64,000 nucleotides of DNA, from contig OX638131.1 in the NCBI GenBank assembly GCA_951804985.1, positions 104,552,464 through 104,616,463 of the forward strand, given 5' to 3'. The DNA is from Dryomyza anilis. Lineage: Eukaryota > Arthropoda > Insecta > Diptera > Dryomyzidae. Shown piece after piece: positions 1 through 11,300 of this stretch. The position numbers were made by a program, and so were the translations under genes. Below the pieces are notes generated by a model that was not told the origin of the DNA, ran no database searches, and saw only the letters and a program-made list of their open reading frames with translations. Numbering within the stretch: position 1 is the stretch's first letter; the number at the start of each line of letters is the position of its first letter.

Positions 1-107
1 ACAAAGCCAAAAAGGATATACATCATCTGCAGCAGACGAGTGAGCTGGGAAATCAATTAATTCTAATTGAAGGTATATTTTGCATATATCTCAGTGTAAT
101 TTTAGCT

Positions 108-1035
108 CAACACAAAATTTTATTAATCACTCAAAATTCTATATTTCAATAAAAAATTCCATATTCAGTAACAGTTCTATATTTCACTAAAAATTCAATT
201 TTCATTAAATTTTTCACTAAAAATTAAATTTTCATTAAATTTTTCACTAAAAATAAAATTTTCATTAAATTTTTCACTAAAAATTAAAATTGTCTCTATA
301 TTAAATCTTTCACTAAAAATTAAATTTTCACCAAAAATTTAAAAAAAAAACAATTTTTCACTACATTTTTTTTTCACTTAAATATTAAATTTCACTAAAA
401 CATCATTTTAACTAAAAAATAAATACATTTTTACCAAAAACAAACAAAAAACAATTTTTCACTAAATAGTATTTGGTTCACTATAAATTAAAAATTATAC
501 TAAATATTAAATTTTTAGCATACAATTGTTTTTTTTTAACTAAAAATTAAAATTTTCACTAAATTTCAAATTATCACTAAAATTTTTACTAAAATTTCAC
601 AAAAAAAAAAATTAAATTTTCAATAAAAATTCATTTTTTTATTAAATTGTTACGAAAATTCAGTCTAACGAAAACTGTTCTACAAGTTCGTATCTCTGTA
701 TTGTGTACAAAATAAAAAACAGTCAGTGCGCTGAATGATCTTCCGTCTCATTCTAACACATTGCTTAGTACGCTGAATTCTCTTGGGTCTCATTTACTCT
801 TGCACAGGGGAGCAAATTACCTCTTTTCGTAACAATATATTAAAATTTTCACTATAAATTTGAATTTTTAACTAAAAATTCAAATATTAACTAAAAATTC
901 AAATTTTCCCTAAAAAATCGATTTTTTACAACAAAAAAAACAGATTTTCACTGAAAGAAATAAAATGTTCACTAAAAAATCAATTTTCCACTAAAACATA
1001 TTTTATTTACTAAAAATTTATAAAAATTGTTCACT
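108..1035. repeat. 19-bp minisatellite (CACTAAAAATT family), degenerate
   Basis: Repeated units of the form TTTTCACTAAAAATTAAA run from about 108 to 660 and again from about 833 to 1035, with a non-repetitive gap between. The unit is the same as in the large block at 14425-17035 but more decayed. No coding potential is seen. Confidence 0.8.
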
Positions 1036-2047
1036 TATATTACTTAAACAAATCCGAGATTTCCCTTTATTTTTTTATCAATTTTTTATTAATTTTCAGT
1101 ACGTTATCTTTACATATTATACAATCATTTATATTCCACTTTTAATCCATTTAATCTATTTATTCCACAGAAATCATATCTAACAGAGCAGCAAGTCGAG
1201 CCTACACTGATAAACTTTATGTTATAATCTGCCTAATTGTTCAACTATATATATTAAGATAAAATATACCTAATTAAAATAAAGTAATATGGATTATAAA
1301 TTCTTTTTCTGAGGTAAAATTACAATTTAAAATATATATTTAAGTAAAAAATCATTTCAAACTAATTTTTAAGTATGTACATTAAAATTGTACATTTATT
1401 AAAATATAAATGGAATAAAAATAAGAAAACGTATTGAAAACCATTGCTTTAATTAATGGTATTTTGGATAATCATCAAACCTTTTACAGTGTCCATCATT
1501 ATTTTATTTATTATTCATTTTTGAAGAAATCTGGCTTATTATGTTTACTGCAATAACCTCTTCTATTGTTATGTTATAATCTTTTTTTCTGTAACCATAC
1601 CTGTATTGCAAAAAATCGAAGATCCTTTTTTTTTATTTTTTAATATTTATATATTTTAAAAATCGTTGAGGTAATTCGTTATATAATTTATATCTCATTA
1701 GTTGTTGATATTAAAAACTCACGTTTTATCATCATCTGTAATTTGCTGATGTAATTTGGAACACTACCATGTGTCTTCCTGTGCAACCTATGCTATTTCA
1801 AATGTATCATTTCATTGAGAATACTACAACTAAAATTTTTAAATACACAAAAAAAATCGGTTGAATCTGACAAAAGTTGTACCAGTGAAACCTTAGATTT
1901 GAATGTTTAACAATGAAAAATATTGGAGCTGCAGTGATAAAACTTGTGTCAATATGTTTTATGGTAATCTTATTCACTTATCCAAATTTTATTTTGATTT
2001 GACAAGTGGGAGAGATACCTTCCATAAATCAAAAATTGTTTATATTA
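1036..2047. other. AT-rich intergenic DNA, nothing recognised
   Basis: Very AT-rich sequence with no supported gene or RNA. A 93-codon open frame at 1903-2184 runs into the fold-back element that starts at 2048 and looks like chance. Confidence 0.6.
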
Positions 2048-3037
2048 CACTGTGCGCGCATTTGACAACAATTTTCGACACCAGAAATGAAAGTTGCATA
2101 TTCTTATTTTTCCCTACACGTCCAGTTTCAAGGATATTTGAGATAAACGAAAACCACGTTTTTGAGGATTCTATAGGTTGGTAAGCGTTGATTATAATGT
2201 CAGACTTATTTTTATTTTATTCAAAACATGCATAACAGAACACAAATTATATGTACATATCAATTTTTAAATTCCTTTAACAGGACCTGAGATATGATGC
2301 AAAAAGGACTAATTTTTGGGTTAAAAAAAGACCCATTTTTGAGCACTTGTTTCTCAGTTCCCAGTTGTACACCATTCTTGTGCTTTACATTATAAGTTCG
2401 CAAATCTCAAATATTTCAATTCTGTTTTATTCCAAAAAATCGTAAACGTCAAAATTGGGCATACAAAATAAAAAAAATAAAAGTTTTTAAAAATAAAACA
2501 AAAATTATTAACCATTACCACAATAATATTGTAAAAGAGTAAAAAAAAATACGAATTAATAATATTTCTACTTTTTACTTTTTTTAATTCGTATGCCCAA
2601 TTTTGACGTTTACGATTTTTTTTGAATAAAACAGGATTGAAATCTATGAGATTGGCTAAGTTATTATGCAAAGCACAAGAATGGTGCTCAACTGGTGCTT
2701 GAGAAACAAATGCTCAAAAATGGGTCTATTTTTAACCTAAAAAGGAGTACTTTTTGCTTCATATCTCAGGTCCTGTTAAAGGAATTTAAAAAATTGATAT
2801 GTGCAAATAATTTGTGTTCTGTTATGCATGTTTTGAATAAAATAAAAATAAGTCTGACATTATAATCAACGCTTACCAACCAATAGAATTCTCAAAAACG
2901 TGGTTTTTCGTTTTTGTCAAATATTCTTGAAACCGGACGTGTAGGGACAAAACTGAAAACGCCATTATTCTTAGAATGTCAAAATCCATAAAAATATGTA
3001 ACTTTCATTTCTGGTGGAAAAATGGGTGGGCACAGTG
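2048..3037. mobile_element. Fold-back DNA element with long inverted arms, TTA target duplication
   Basis: Two arms of roughly 430 bp (about 2048-2480 and 2580-3037) are reverse complements of each other around a short AT-rich centre near 2525. The ends read CACTGTGCGCGC and GGGCACAGTG and are flanked by TTA on both sides (2045-2047 and 3038-3040). Blocks such as CAGGACCTGAGATATGA pair with TCATATCTCAGGTCCTG. There is no transposase, so this is a non-autonomous element. The TTA duplication would fit PIF/Harbinger or CACTA/Chapaev-like families; the class is inferred only. Confidence 0.75.
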
Positions 3038-3722
3038 TTATTAATGGGTCATTCCAAGTCGAGAAATATAAAAAATTGTGAGTATTTTATCGTTTTTTAT
3101 TTAGACAATATGTTTAAAATGATCACATATTGTATATCTATTGAAATACAAACGGGGTTTTCGCAAAATTCGACATTGCTTAAATGGTGTTAAGTTATGT
3201 TCAAATTGCGATATTAGTGTAAAGTAGGAAACATGTTTTGGGGTAAAGTGGAAAACGTAATTTAAGCAATGTTTGTTGTAATTTTAGTTGAAATATTTTG
3301 TTATATGAATTATTTAATAAGTTTAGTCAAGAATTTGTTTGGCTTGAAATGAGATAAAATCTGAATTTCCGAAGAAAGCCTTTAACAGGAGCAAAAAAAA
3401 CAATCATCCGTTAGGATTTTTCAACTTCATCAGAAGAAGAATTTTGAACAATGTGCATGAATAAAATGACGAAGAACGGACTGTACAACGGACTGTACAT
3501 CTGAAATGTGCTGACCAGTCCATTATCACTCAGAATATTTTGACTATGAGTAAATGTATAATATTTAAATATAAACTTTTTTAATTTTAACTTGATTGGT
3601 AATTTTTTATTAGCCGTAGAATATTTGACTTGAGAAATAAAAAAACAAAACATAAAAAGAAAGACTAAAATAGCTTTTTGGTAAACATTTTGAAGTTTCC
3701 CACTTTACCCCAACATTTCTCA
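3038..3722. other. AT-rich DNA with a short inverted pair
   Basis: No gene. TTTTGGGGTAAAGTGG near 3236 is mirrored by CCCACTTTACCCCAAC near 3698, which could be the ends of a small decayed element of about 480 bp. No clear target duplication is seen. Confidence 0.4.
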
Positions 3723-4600
3723 GGGATCCGTACGATATGTCGAAAAAAAATGTCGAAATTTTAAAAGCCTTAAAATGCCGTAACCATTTTTGGCCGAAAC
3801 AAAAAATGTCGAAAAAATATTTTAAAGCTAGAAAATGTCGAAATAAAATTGAAAATAAATATGTACACATATTTTTTATGGGAACAAAAAATATCGAAAA
3901 ATGTCGACATATCAAAATGTTGTATTACACATTTCAAATCTTATTTGAGCCATACCAAATCGATAGGCTTTGCAACTCACCTTCTGCAATATCAATGGAA
4001 TGTTGGGTTTCGAGATATACATTATTTCCAAAGATACTGTTATTGTTCAAAGTTAGAAAGATCACTTTTTGTATGGTGATTCATATGCATCATCTATTGA
4101 TTTTAGTAACTCCGTTAAGGTGGGCAATGATCATTATTCCTGCACTTCAGATTTCAAGTATTTAATTCAAAATTTTTGTTGATTTATTATAAATGTTCGT
4201 GCCAATTTCAAGATGGTATTTTGATGGTATAATATTTAAAAATTACGCCTTCAAATTATATTTATATATTTTTAATAATTTTTATAGTTTTATATTAATA
4301 TTTGCAGCTTATGATATGTTCTCACCTCAATTCTGAACCAGTCGTAGCGAAAATATGAATCTCCAAATTTTGAGCTACTCTAGAATTCATGCGGAATGAA
4401 ACATATTCGGACAATTCACCCATTTTTCCATTACGCACGGATGCTAAAGTAGCTAAAAAATTTGAATTCGTAGCAAAGATTTGGTTTTCGGTTGAAAATG
4501 ATTTCGGCATTTAAAATTTCGACATTTTTATTTTCTACATTTTTATCTTCGGTATTTTTAGTTTCGATATTTTAAATTACGACTTATCGTACCAGACCCC
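3723..4600. mobile_element. Non-autonomous TIR element
   Basis: The left end GGGATCCGTACGATATGTCG is matched by the reverse complement of the right end, GGGTCTGGTACGATAAGTCG. Inside are several copies of AAAATGTCGAAA and TTTCGACATTTT near both ends, extending the inverted structure. The open frame at 3737-4165 lies across these repeats and has no recognisable domain. Possible 8-bp flanks match at only 5 of 8 positions, so the class is open (hAT-like ends are possible). Confidence 0.55.
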
Positions 4601-5165
4601 ATTTTTCAACATGCCCGCAATTGAGCTGTTTTGAATAATCACTCAAAAATCAATTAAAAGGCATATAATTTTATTATGTTAACACAAAGAAATATAATAA
4701 ATCAGTCAATGGAATAGACCCTTCAATAGAATTTAAAATAATTCAAATGTACATTTTTTTGGAGATAAATTTAAAAAATATAAAATATAAAAACAAAAGA
4801 AAAACTGTCTTTTCAGCATTAAACTCGCTACAGTTAAAAATTTTATTTATATGCGAATTAAATTTAGTTTGCACTCATGCAATTTTTATTTTTTTTGCTC
4901 GACTTTATTTTATTCAAAATACTTCTTCTCACCAGAAAAAAGCATTCGCTCATAAATTGGCAATTTTGTGTGATAATTGACTCAAGATTCAGAAAAATGA
5001 TGGGAACATTATCTTTAAGTTCACTTGAAATTCAATTGAATAAAGATTTGGGAGGACAGTATTTCTTTTCAATAGGCTGTCTTCCTAAATTTACCTAAAA
5101 CCTAAAATTGTCCTTCTTTTTTGTCTTCGTTTTTCTACAAAGATATCAGTTTTTTACGTATTTAC
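4601..5165. other. AT-rich intergenic DNA, nothing recognised
   Basis: No repeat structure or gene is visible. The open frames here are short and of biased AT composition. Confidence 0.5.
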
Positions 5166-5168
5166 TTA

Positions 5169-6360
5169 CCCAGATAGCAAAATGAGAGCACTGTGTGCTC
5201 ACTCGGAGCTCACTTGTGCGTGTTTTCTAACACGACTGATGTCACTGTGCGGGAAACGTGCAATTGAGGTTCAATATGCTCGCAGGTTCAATATGCGAGT
5301 AAATTTTATGATACGCACCTGAGGATCAGTATAGTCGCACGAGTGCGAGAAAAATTGTATGCGGCGCACTTGAGACTCAATTTAGTCGCACGAATGCGAG
5401 AAAAAAAGGTATGAGGCGCATTTGAGGCTGGAAATAGTCGCACGAGTGCGACTAAGAAAAAATGACAAATATGAACACGCCGTTTTTTTTGTATGTCAAT
5501 TCATTTGAAAATGGAACCAGTTTAAAATGACATTAATATTCATAAACAAAATAATATTGCAAAGAAGAGGCGTACAGGAAATTGTTCGTCACACATTGCA
5601 TGATTTTGAAGCCATCGCCAGCGAACAAAAATGGCAAAATGACAACAAACCTATCGGGATCCATTTCTGAAAATGGTTTTAAAATTAGTTATACACAAAT
5701 CTTGCCTTCTGTGCTACACTATTATTACATTAGCCCTTACCTTGCAACAATTGTCCAGCCAACCTCTCTGCCGTAATAGTATGGACGGAGTCGAATCCAA
5801 ATTCGCAATTTCTACGTTCAACGTCATAGAAATTCCGAACGCTCACAATTAAAAAACAAAAAATAGTAAATAAACAAACTTCAAAAAAATAATTTCAAAT
5901 TATGCTTGAAAAAAAACGATTTGTTAAGCAAAATGTTTTTTTCTTAATTTTTGAATTTGAATTTTGACAATTTAATTTCCTCACAATTCATGCCTTCAAA
6001 TTGCCATCATGTTACGCGCACGCAGTGCCCGCATTTCAGCATCATGCGTGCAACTTTCGTGCGTGTTTTTTTCTACGCATATGACCATAACATGAGTCGC
6101 ACTCAGTGCCCGCATTTCAGTATCATGCGTGCGACTTTTTTTCACGCATGTGCCTCTCATATGAGTCGCACACGTGCATTGTATCATCACGTGTGTCTCA
6201 TCACGCGTATCATCACGCGTACAAGTTTCGTGCGAGTTTTATAGCGAGTCTCGCACTCATAATGCTCGCACGGCGTGAGTCGCATATCACTCGCATATAA
6301 TTCGCAGACGTGCGCCTGCACGCAGTGATTGTTTCGTGCGACGCACGCTTGCTATCTGGG
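5169..6360. mobile_element. 1.2-kb TIR element with TTA target duplication and GC-rich internal repeats
   Basis: The ends are exact inverted repeats, CCCAGATAGCAA (5169-5180) and TTGCTATCTGGG (6349-6360), flanked by TTA at 5166-5168 and 6361-6363. A 3-bp TTA duplication is typical of PIF/Harbinger-type elements (family knowledge). The left third holds about 75-bp direct repeats built on AGTCGCACGAGTGCGAGAAA. The right third holds repeats built on CGCATTTCAGYATCATGCGT. The middle (about 5533-5850) is unlike the rest and looks like a captured gene fragment on the minus strand. No transposase is present. Confidence 0.8.
5533..5849 (-). pseudogene. Possible captured, spliced gene fragment inside the TIR element
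   Basis: On the minus strand an open segment (about 5849-5741) ends in CAAG|GTAAGG. A 74-nt AT-rich stretch (5740-5667) ends in TTTTCAG, and a second open segment (5666-5533) follows in the frame that splicing would give, to a TAA at 5535-5533. The joined frame has ordinary protein-like composition, for example FYDVERRNCEFGFD before the junction and EMDPDRFVVILPFLF across and after it. No ATG is seen upstream in frame, so this would be an internal exon pair of an unidentified host gene. The protein is not recognised. It could be chance, but the intact splice signals and the maintained frame argue for real exons. Confidence 0.4.
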
Positions 6361-6363
6361 TTA

Positions 6364-8260
6364 TATTAGATTCTCTGATATTTTTTCGAAAGAAATTCCT
6401 AGTTCAGTCAATTATTCTGATGACAATATAGTGGGAAAGTAATGGTAAAAATGTATAAGCAACCTTTTTTCTGGGACATTATCTTCAAGGTACTGCTTTT
6501 TTTAATTTTGAGAAATGTCGCGTCTCAAGTGCATTTTTAATGCTGAACAAGACTCGTTATTTCAATTTTCTCCAATATTTTCAATATGTATAAATATATC
6601 TTAATAGAATCAGGCATTTTGCATTTCACATTCATTTAAAATTTGGAATTGGTGGTGAATGTTATGTTCCATATATCGATTTAACGTTTTCTATTTCACA
6701 TTTTTTTCGAATATTGTGAAATGCCATATTCTAGAAAACGGTTTTCCAATATCTCTTCGATTTCAATCCGATTAACATTTCAAAAGTGAATAAAATTGTA
6801 AAATGTCAGTAATTTATTGATACAAAAGGATAAAACTAAACAAATTATGTACATCAGTGGAAAACACAAGCATTTTAATCAAGATCAAACGTTCCTATAA
6901 GTGTTTTAGGCGATCGAATCGTCTTGTATAATTGTATAATCATTTAAATTATACGAATAAATATAAAATGAACTAATTTCAACAAAATTTTATTTCCATT
7001 TGCTGTTTATGATCGGTTCACAATAGACGTTTCGAACATGTACCAGCTGTTTGTACGTGAATTCGAATTGAACGTCCGTTTTACAGAATACCTTTTTTCA
7101 AACCGTCCGTTTTGCAATTCCGGATTTGACAGACAGATTGCAGAATATGCCTCAATGAGTCCTTCTTTTGCCAAATTTATATTTGGTAGCCTTAGGTAAG
7201 ATTTCATGTGTTTTAAAACCTAAAATCATTTTAAAATTACAAAAAAAAAATGTTTTTGTTGGTCTTTTTTTTATTATTATTATAAATTATACTAGAGCTT
7301 TAAAATAGTTAACCAACAAATGAATATTAGAGTCAAAGTAATTAAAAAATAATAATAAAATAAATAAAATATTAAAATGTTTAAAATGTTTAGCATGTAC
7401 TATATACAATTAATTTCTTGTTCGCTGCAAAACATTTAGCACTGAACAAATTTTTCGAAATACACGAGATCTGCTATAATAATTATAATTTTCACTAATA
7501 TTGTACATACAATATATAAATTATTGTATATTAATACATATTACAATTGTCTACTAGAATAAGTGTTTAGCAGTGTTTCACTATGCGCATTGCATTCATT
7601 ATATGATTTTTAATAATACAATTTATACAAATTGAATTTTCATTTAAATGTATAGAATTCTTGAACTTTGAATACAGCTTAATTTTAATAATTTTAACTA
7701 ATTAAAATTTAAGTTGAATTTAAGCTAGAGTTATAAATAATAATAGTAGAACAACAACATATGCGTTACAATATAAACATATTTGTGAGGTAGGATATAT
7801 TTATTTAAATTGCCATTTTGAAACTTTTTTTTTTATTGGTTATATAATTGTCTACTTTCTGGCGTGGAACATGGTGGTTTTGCGTGTCTCTTATTTGTTA
7901 ATTTACTTAGGCAAGCCTCTCTCTCGAGTGTGTTTTTTTGAACTTTATAGAAAAATGTTTTGAGTTGATAAAAACTTTTCGTAGATAAATCGTTTTTTAG
8001 TTTTAGCGAAAGCAAAATATGTTGTTGATTTGAATACAAAATATTTGTACAAATTATAGAACTTTCAAAGAAATTATATTTAAAATTTTCCTTTATTATT
8101 CAAAAAATTGTATTTCTTAATTTTTTTTTTAATTACAACAACTTTTGAATAATTCACTTTTTCAAAAACATGACATTTTTGCACTTTATAAAAAAAAAAA
8201 AATGAAAAAATAAAATTTTAAATTGAAAATTTTTACTAATCTTCATTTAAATGTGCAGCG
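6364..8260. other. AT-rich DNA downstream of the HDDC2 gene
   Basis: No supported gene. A patch at about 7007-7205 has slightly higher GC and repeats the phrase CGTCCGTTTT, similar in flavour to 23715-24045; it may be a fragment of a dispersed element. Confidence 0.45.
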
Positions 8261-8262
8261 TA

Positions 8263-8268
8263 TTTATT
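8263..8268 (-). terminator. Candidate polyadenylation signal of the HDDC2 gene
   Basis: AATAAA on the minus strand, about 90 nt after the TGA stop at 8358-8356. Similar hexamers are common in this AT-rich DNA, so the call rests on position only. Confidence 0.35.
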
Positions 8269-8355
8269 TTACGCTCAACTCATAAACTACTAACTACTAC
8301 TACTTTTTGTGGTAGACATAAATTAACTAAATGTTCATGGTCTCTTCGCATTCAA

Positions 8356-11300
8356 TCAACTTGTGGTTGAGCTTTGCTTTTGTGGTTCCTCTTGCGTCGG
8401 CGTTGTTGCTGATGTTGCTGCTGCGCAGTGTCCATTGCTACCCTTGGTGGCACCGTTCACATTGCCATTAATGCCATTGTGATGATTATTATGCGTTGCT
8501 GCCGCCTCCCAATCGGGCACAACAATTGTCGGCGGTGGCGTTGCACCCTGTTCCTTGGCCATGCACTTGCGCTGCTCATAGATTTCGGCGACCAGCTGCT
8601 GAACAAACGGATGCTTGAATTTGCCCTCAGTCGAGTCAAAGAATTCCTGATGCTTGAGCAGACAATTGTCGCGTTTCTCGTATTCGAAGGCCTGCATCAC
8701 CATGTCCAAACGATCGAGATCCTTGACGAATTTCGATTCGGCGCTCTCGCCTGTTTCGTATTCCTGCGAAGAATTATTTTAATTAGTTTAATATATTAAA
8801 AAATGCAAATAAAAGGAATATCGTTTGTAAACTGGTTTTAAAAGGGTTGTAAAATGATTATAAAAGGATTATAAGAGTATTATAAAAGTATTATAAAAGC
8901 ATTACAAAAGGATTATAAAAGAATTATAAAAATATTGTAAAAGTGTTACAAAAGGATTAATAATAGATTATGAAAAGATTATAAATGGATTATAAAAATT
9001 TTATAAAAGTATTGTAAAAGTATTATAAAAGGTTTATGAAAGAATTATACAACGATTATAAAAGAATTATAAATGGATTACAAAAAGATTATAAAAAGAA
9101 TGTAAATGCATTAACAAAGTATTTAAAAAAAAGGATTATAAAAGGATTAAAAATAGTATAAATGGATTATAAAAGATTATAAAAGGATTATAAAAGGATT
9201 ATAAAAGTATTATAAAAGCATTATAAAAGTATTTTGAAAGGATCATAAAAGGATTATAAAAAGATTGTACATGGATTATAAAAGTATTGTAAAAGTATTA
9301 TAAAAGGATTAAAAATATTATAAATGGATTATAAAAGGATTATAAAAATATTATAAAAGTATAATATAAGTATTTGGAAAGGATCATAAAGTAAAGGATC
9401 ATAAAGTTATTCAAATTCAAAATTCAAAATATTACTAAAAATTAAAATAAATTGATATTTGAATGGAAAATCAAATATTTTACTAAAACTTAAATTTTTC
9501 TATTTAAAAATTAAAATTTTTTGTCTATAAAAAAACAGTTCGAACAGTTTTTATTTTATAAACCTCGACCAATATGTTATATACTACTTTTACATACTAA
9601 ATACAAGTAAATTTTAATAATTCTTTTCATTTCTAAACGAAAATTTTATAATTTTCTAAACTTTTATATAAATCAAACCCCTTAATTGAAAAACCAAAAC
9701 CCACCTCAAATAGTTCCATTATGCGCTTGCCACGTGGCTCAATCAATTTGCATATATCATCCATGGCCTTGAATTCCATTGCACGTTTGTCATCCTTCGA
9801 GATGCCGCAGAACGGCGTAATATCGCCAACCAGACTCTCGGCCAAATCGTGCACGAGCGCCAGCTCCATGCAACGTATCTGATTGAGACCCTCGGTGCCA
9901 TCGAGCAGAAAGGTCATCATGCTCATGCGGTACATGTGACCGGAGATCGACTCACAATCGTTGACATCACGCAAGACCCAGCCAGTGCGCTTGGTGTGCT
10001 GTAAAATAAAATAGAAAACAATTAAATTTTTTAATTACACCAAATAAACAAACAAATTATAATACCAAATTGAATGAGAACAAATTAAAAAGAAAAGATC
10101 ATAAAAAGTTAAAATTTGAATTGCATTTAAGAAGCTTAAATAGGGTCTGGAATTGAAAAATTAAAATTAGCAACTGCATTTTTAATTGTTTAACTAGGTA
10201 GACGACGACAATTTGTCGCATGAGCTTTAATATAGACGTGTGTAGTTTAAATCATGATTGTCAACTACTTAAAATAAATATGAATAATTTTAAATATGAA
10301 TTTAGTTCGAATATAACGTTATAAAATTAAAATAAAAGAGTTATGCAGGTTAATAAAAGATTATGAAAAGGTTACAAAAGGCTATAACAGGATTATAAAA
10401 GGGCTATAAAAGTGTTATAGAAGTGTTATAGAAGTGTTATAGTAGTGCTATAGGAGTGCTACAGAAGTGCTATAGATGTGCTATAGAAGTGTTAAATAAG
10501 TGTTATAGAAGTATTATAGAAGTGTTAGAGAAGTGTTATAGAAGTGTTACAGAAGTGTTATAGAAGTGTTTAGAAGTGTTATAGAAGTGTATACAATAAC
10601 AAAATGGTTTCTAAAAAAAGGGTATTAGAGAAGAGTTATGTTTTATAAATTGCCATTCTTGAATTCAACTTTTTATACCTTTCGAGCTAAAGCGTATTTT
10701 TGCCAAATAAATCAATTTGATTTCATAAAAAATATGTATAACAAATAGTGTCGCATTTAAAAATTAAACATCACAATATTTAGTAAATTGCTATTTGATT
10801 TCCTATAATATAGAATTCATATTATGAAATAAATATTTTCAATTGAAATTTATTCAAAAATGTGCGAATAATATTTTTAAATTATTTCCTGACACTATTT
10901 ATATTTTTAACAAACATTTGAAGCATTTCAAATTTTTTTAGGTCATATTATCTATCCCATTATGCATTATAAGCCTGCGTAGTTATTAAACAAATAAAAT
11001 TATAGCATTTCACGCTATACTATCAAATTTTATAAATATATATATACAGTTCTTTTTTTATATTTGTCATGATTTTTGTTATATTAATTTAGTCATCTAG
11101 CAATAAAAATCTAGATTATTAGATAAGCGTGACAACACGCAAGCCGCATGGAATATGAATGACAAAAGTCAACATGACATTTATTTCAAGGTTATATTAG
11201 GATATTGACTGCAGCTGTTGTTGTGACAGTGACAATCGTAGTTGGTTTACTTGTGATGCATTGATCAATTATTGTATGATAAGGGCAGCAATTAAAATAC

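Noticed and set aside
5951..6300. His/Cys/Arg-rich open frames on both strands
   Set aside because: They lie in GC-rich direct repeats of the 5169-6360 element; the frames follow the repeat and have no domain.
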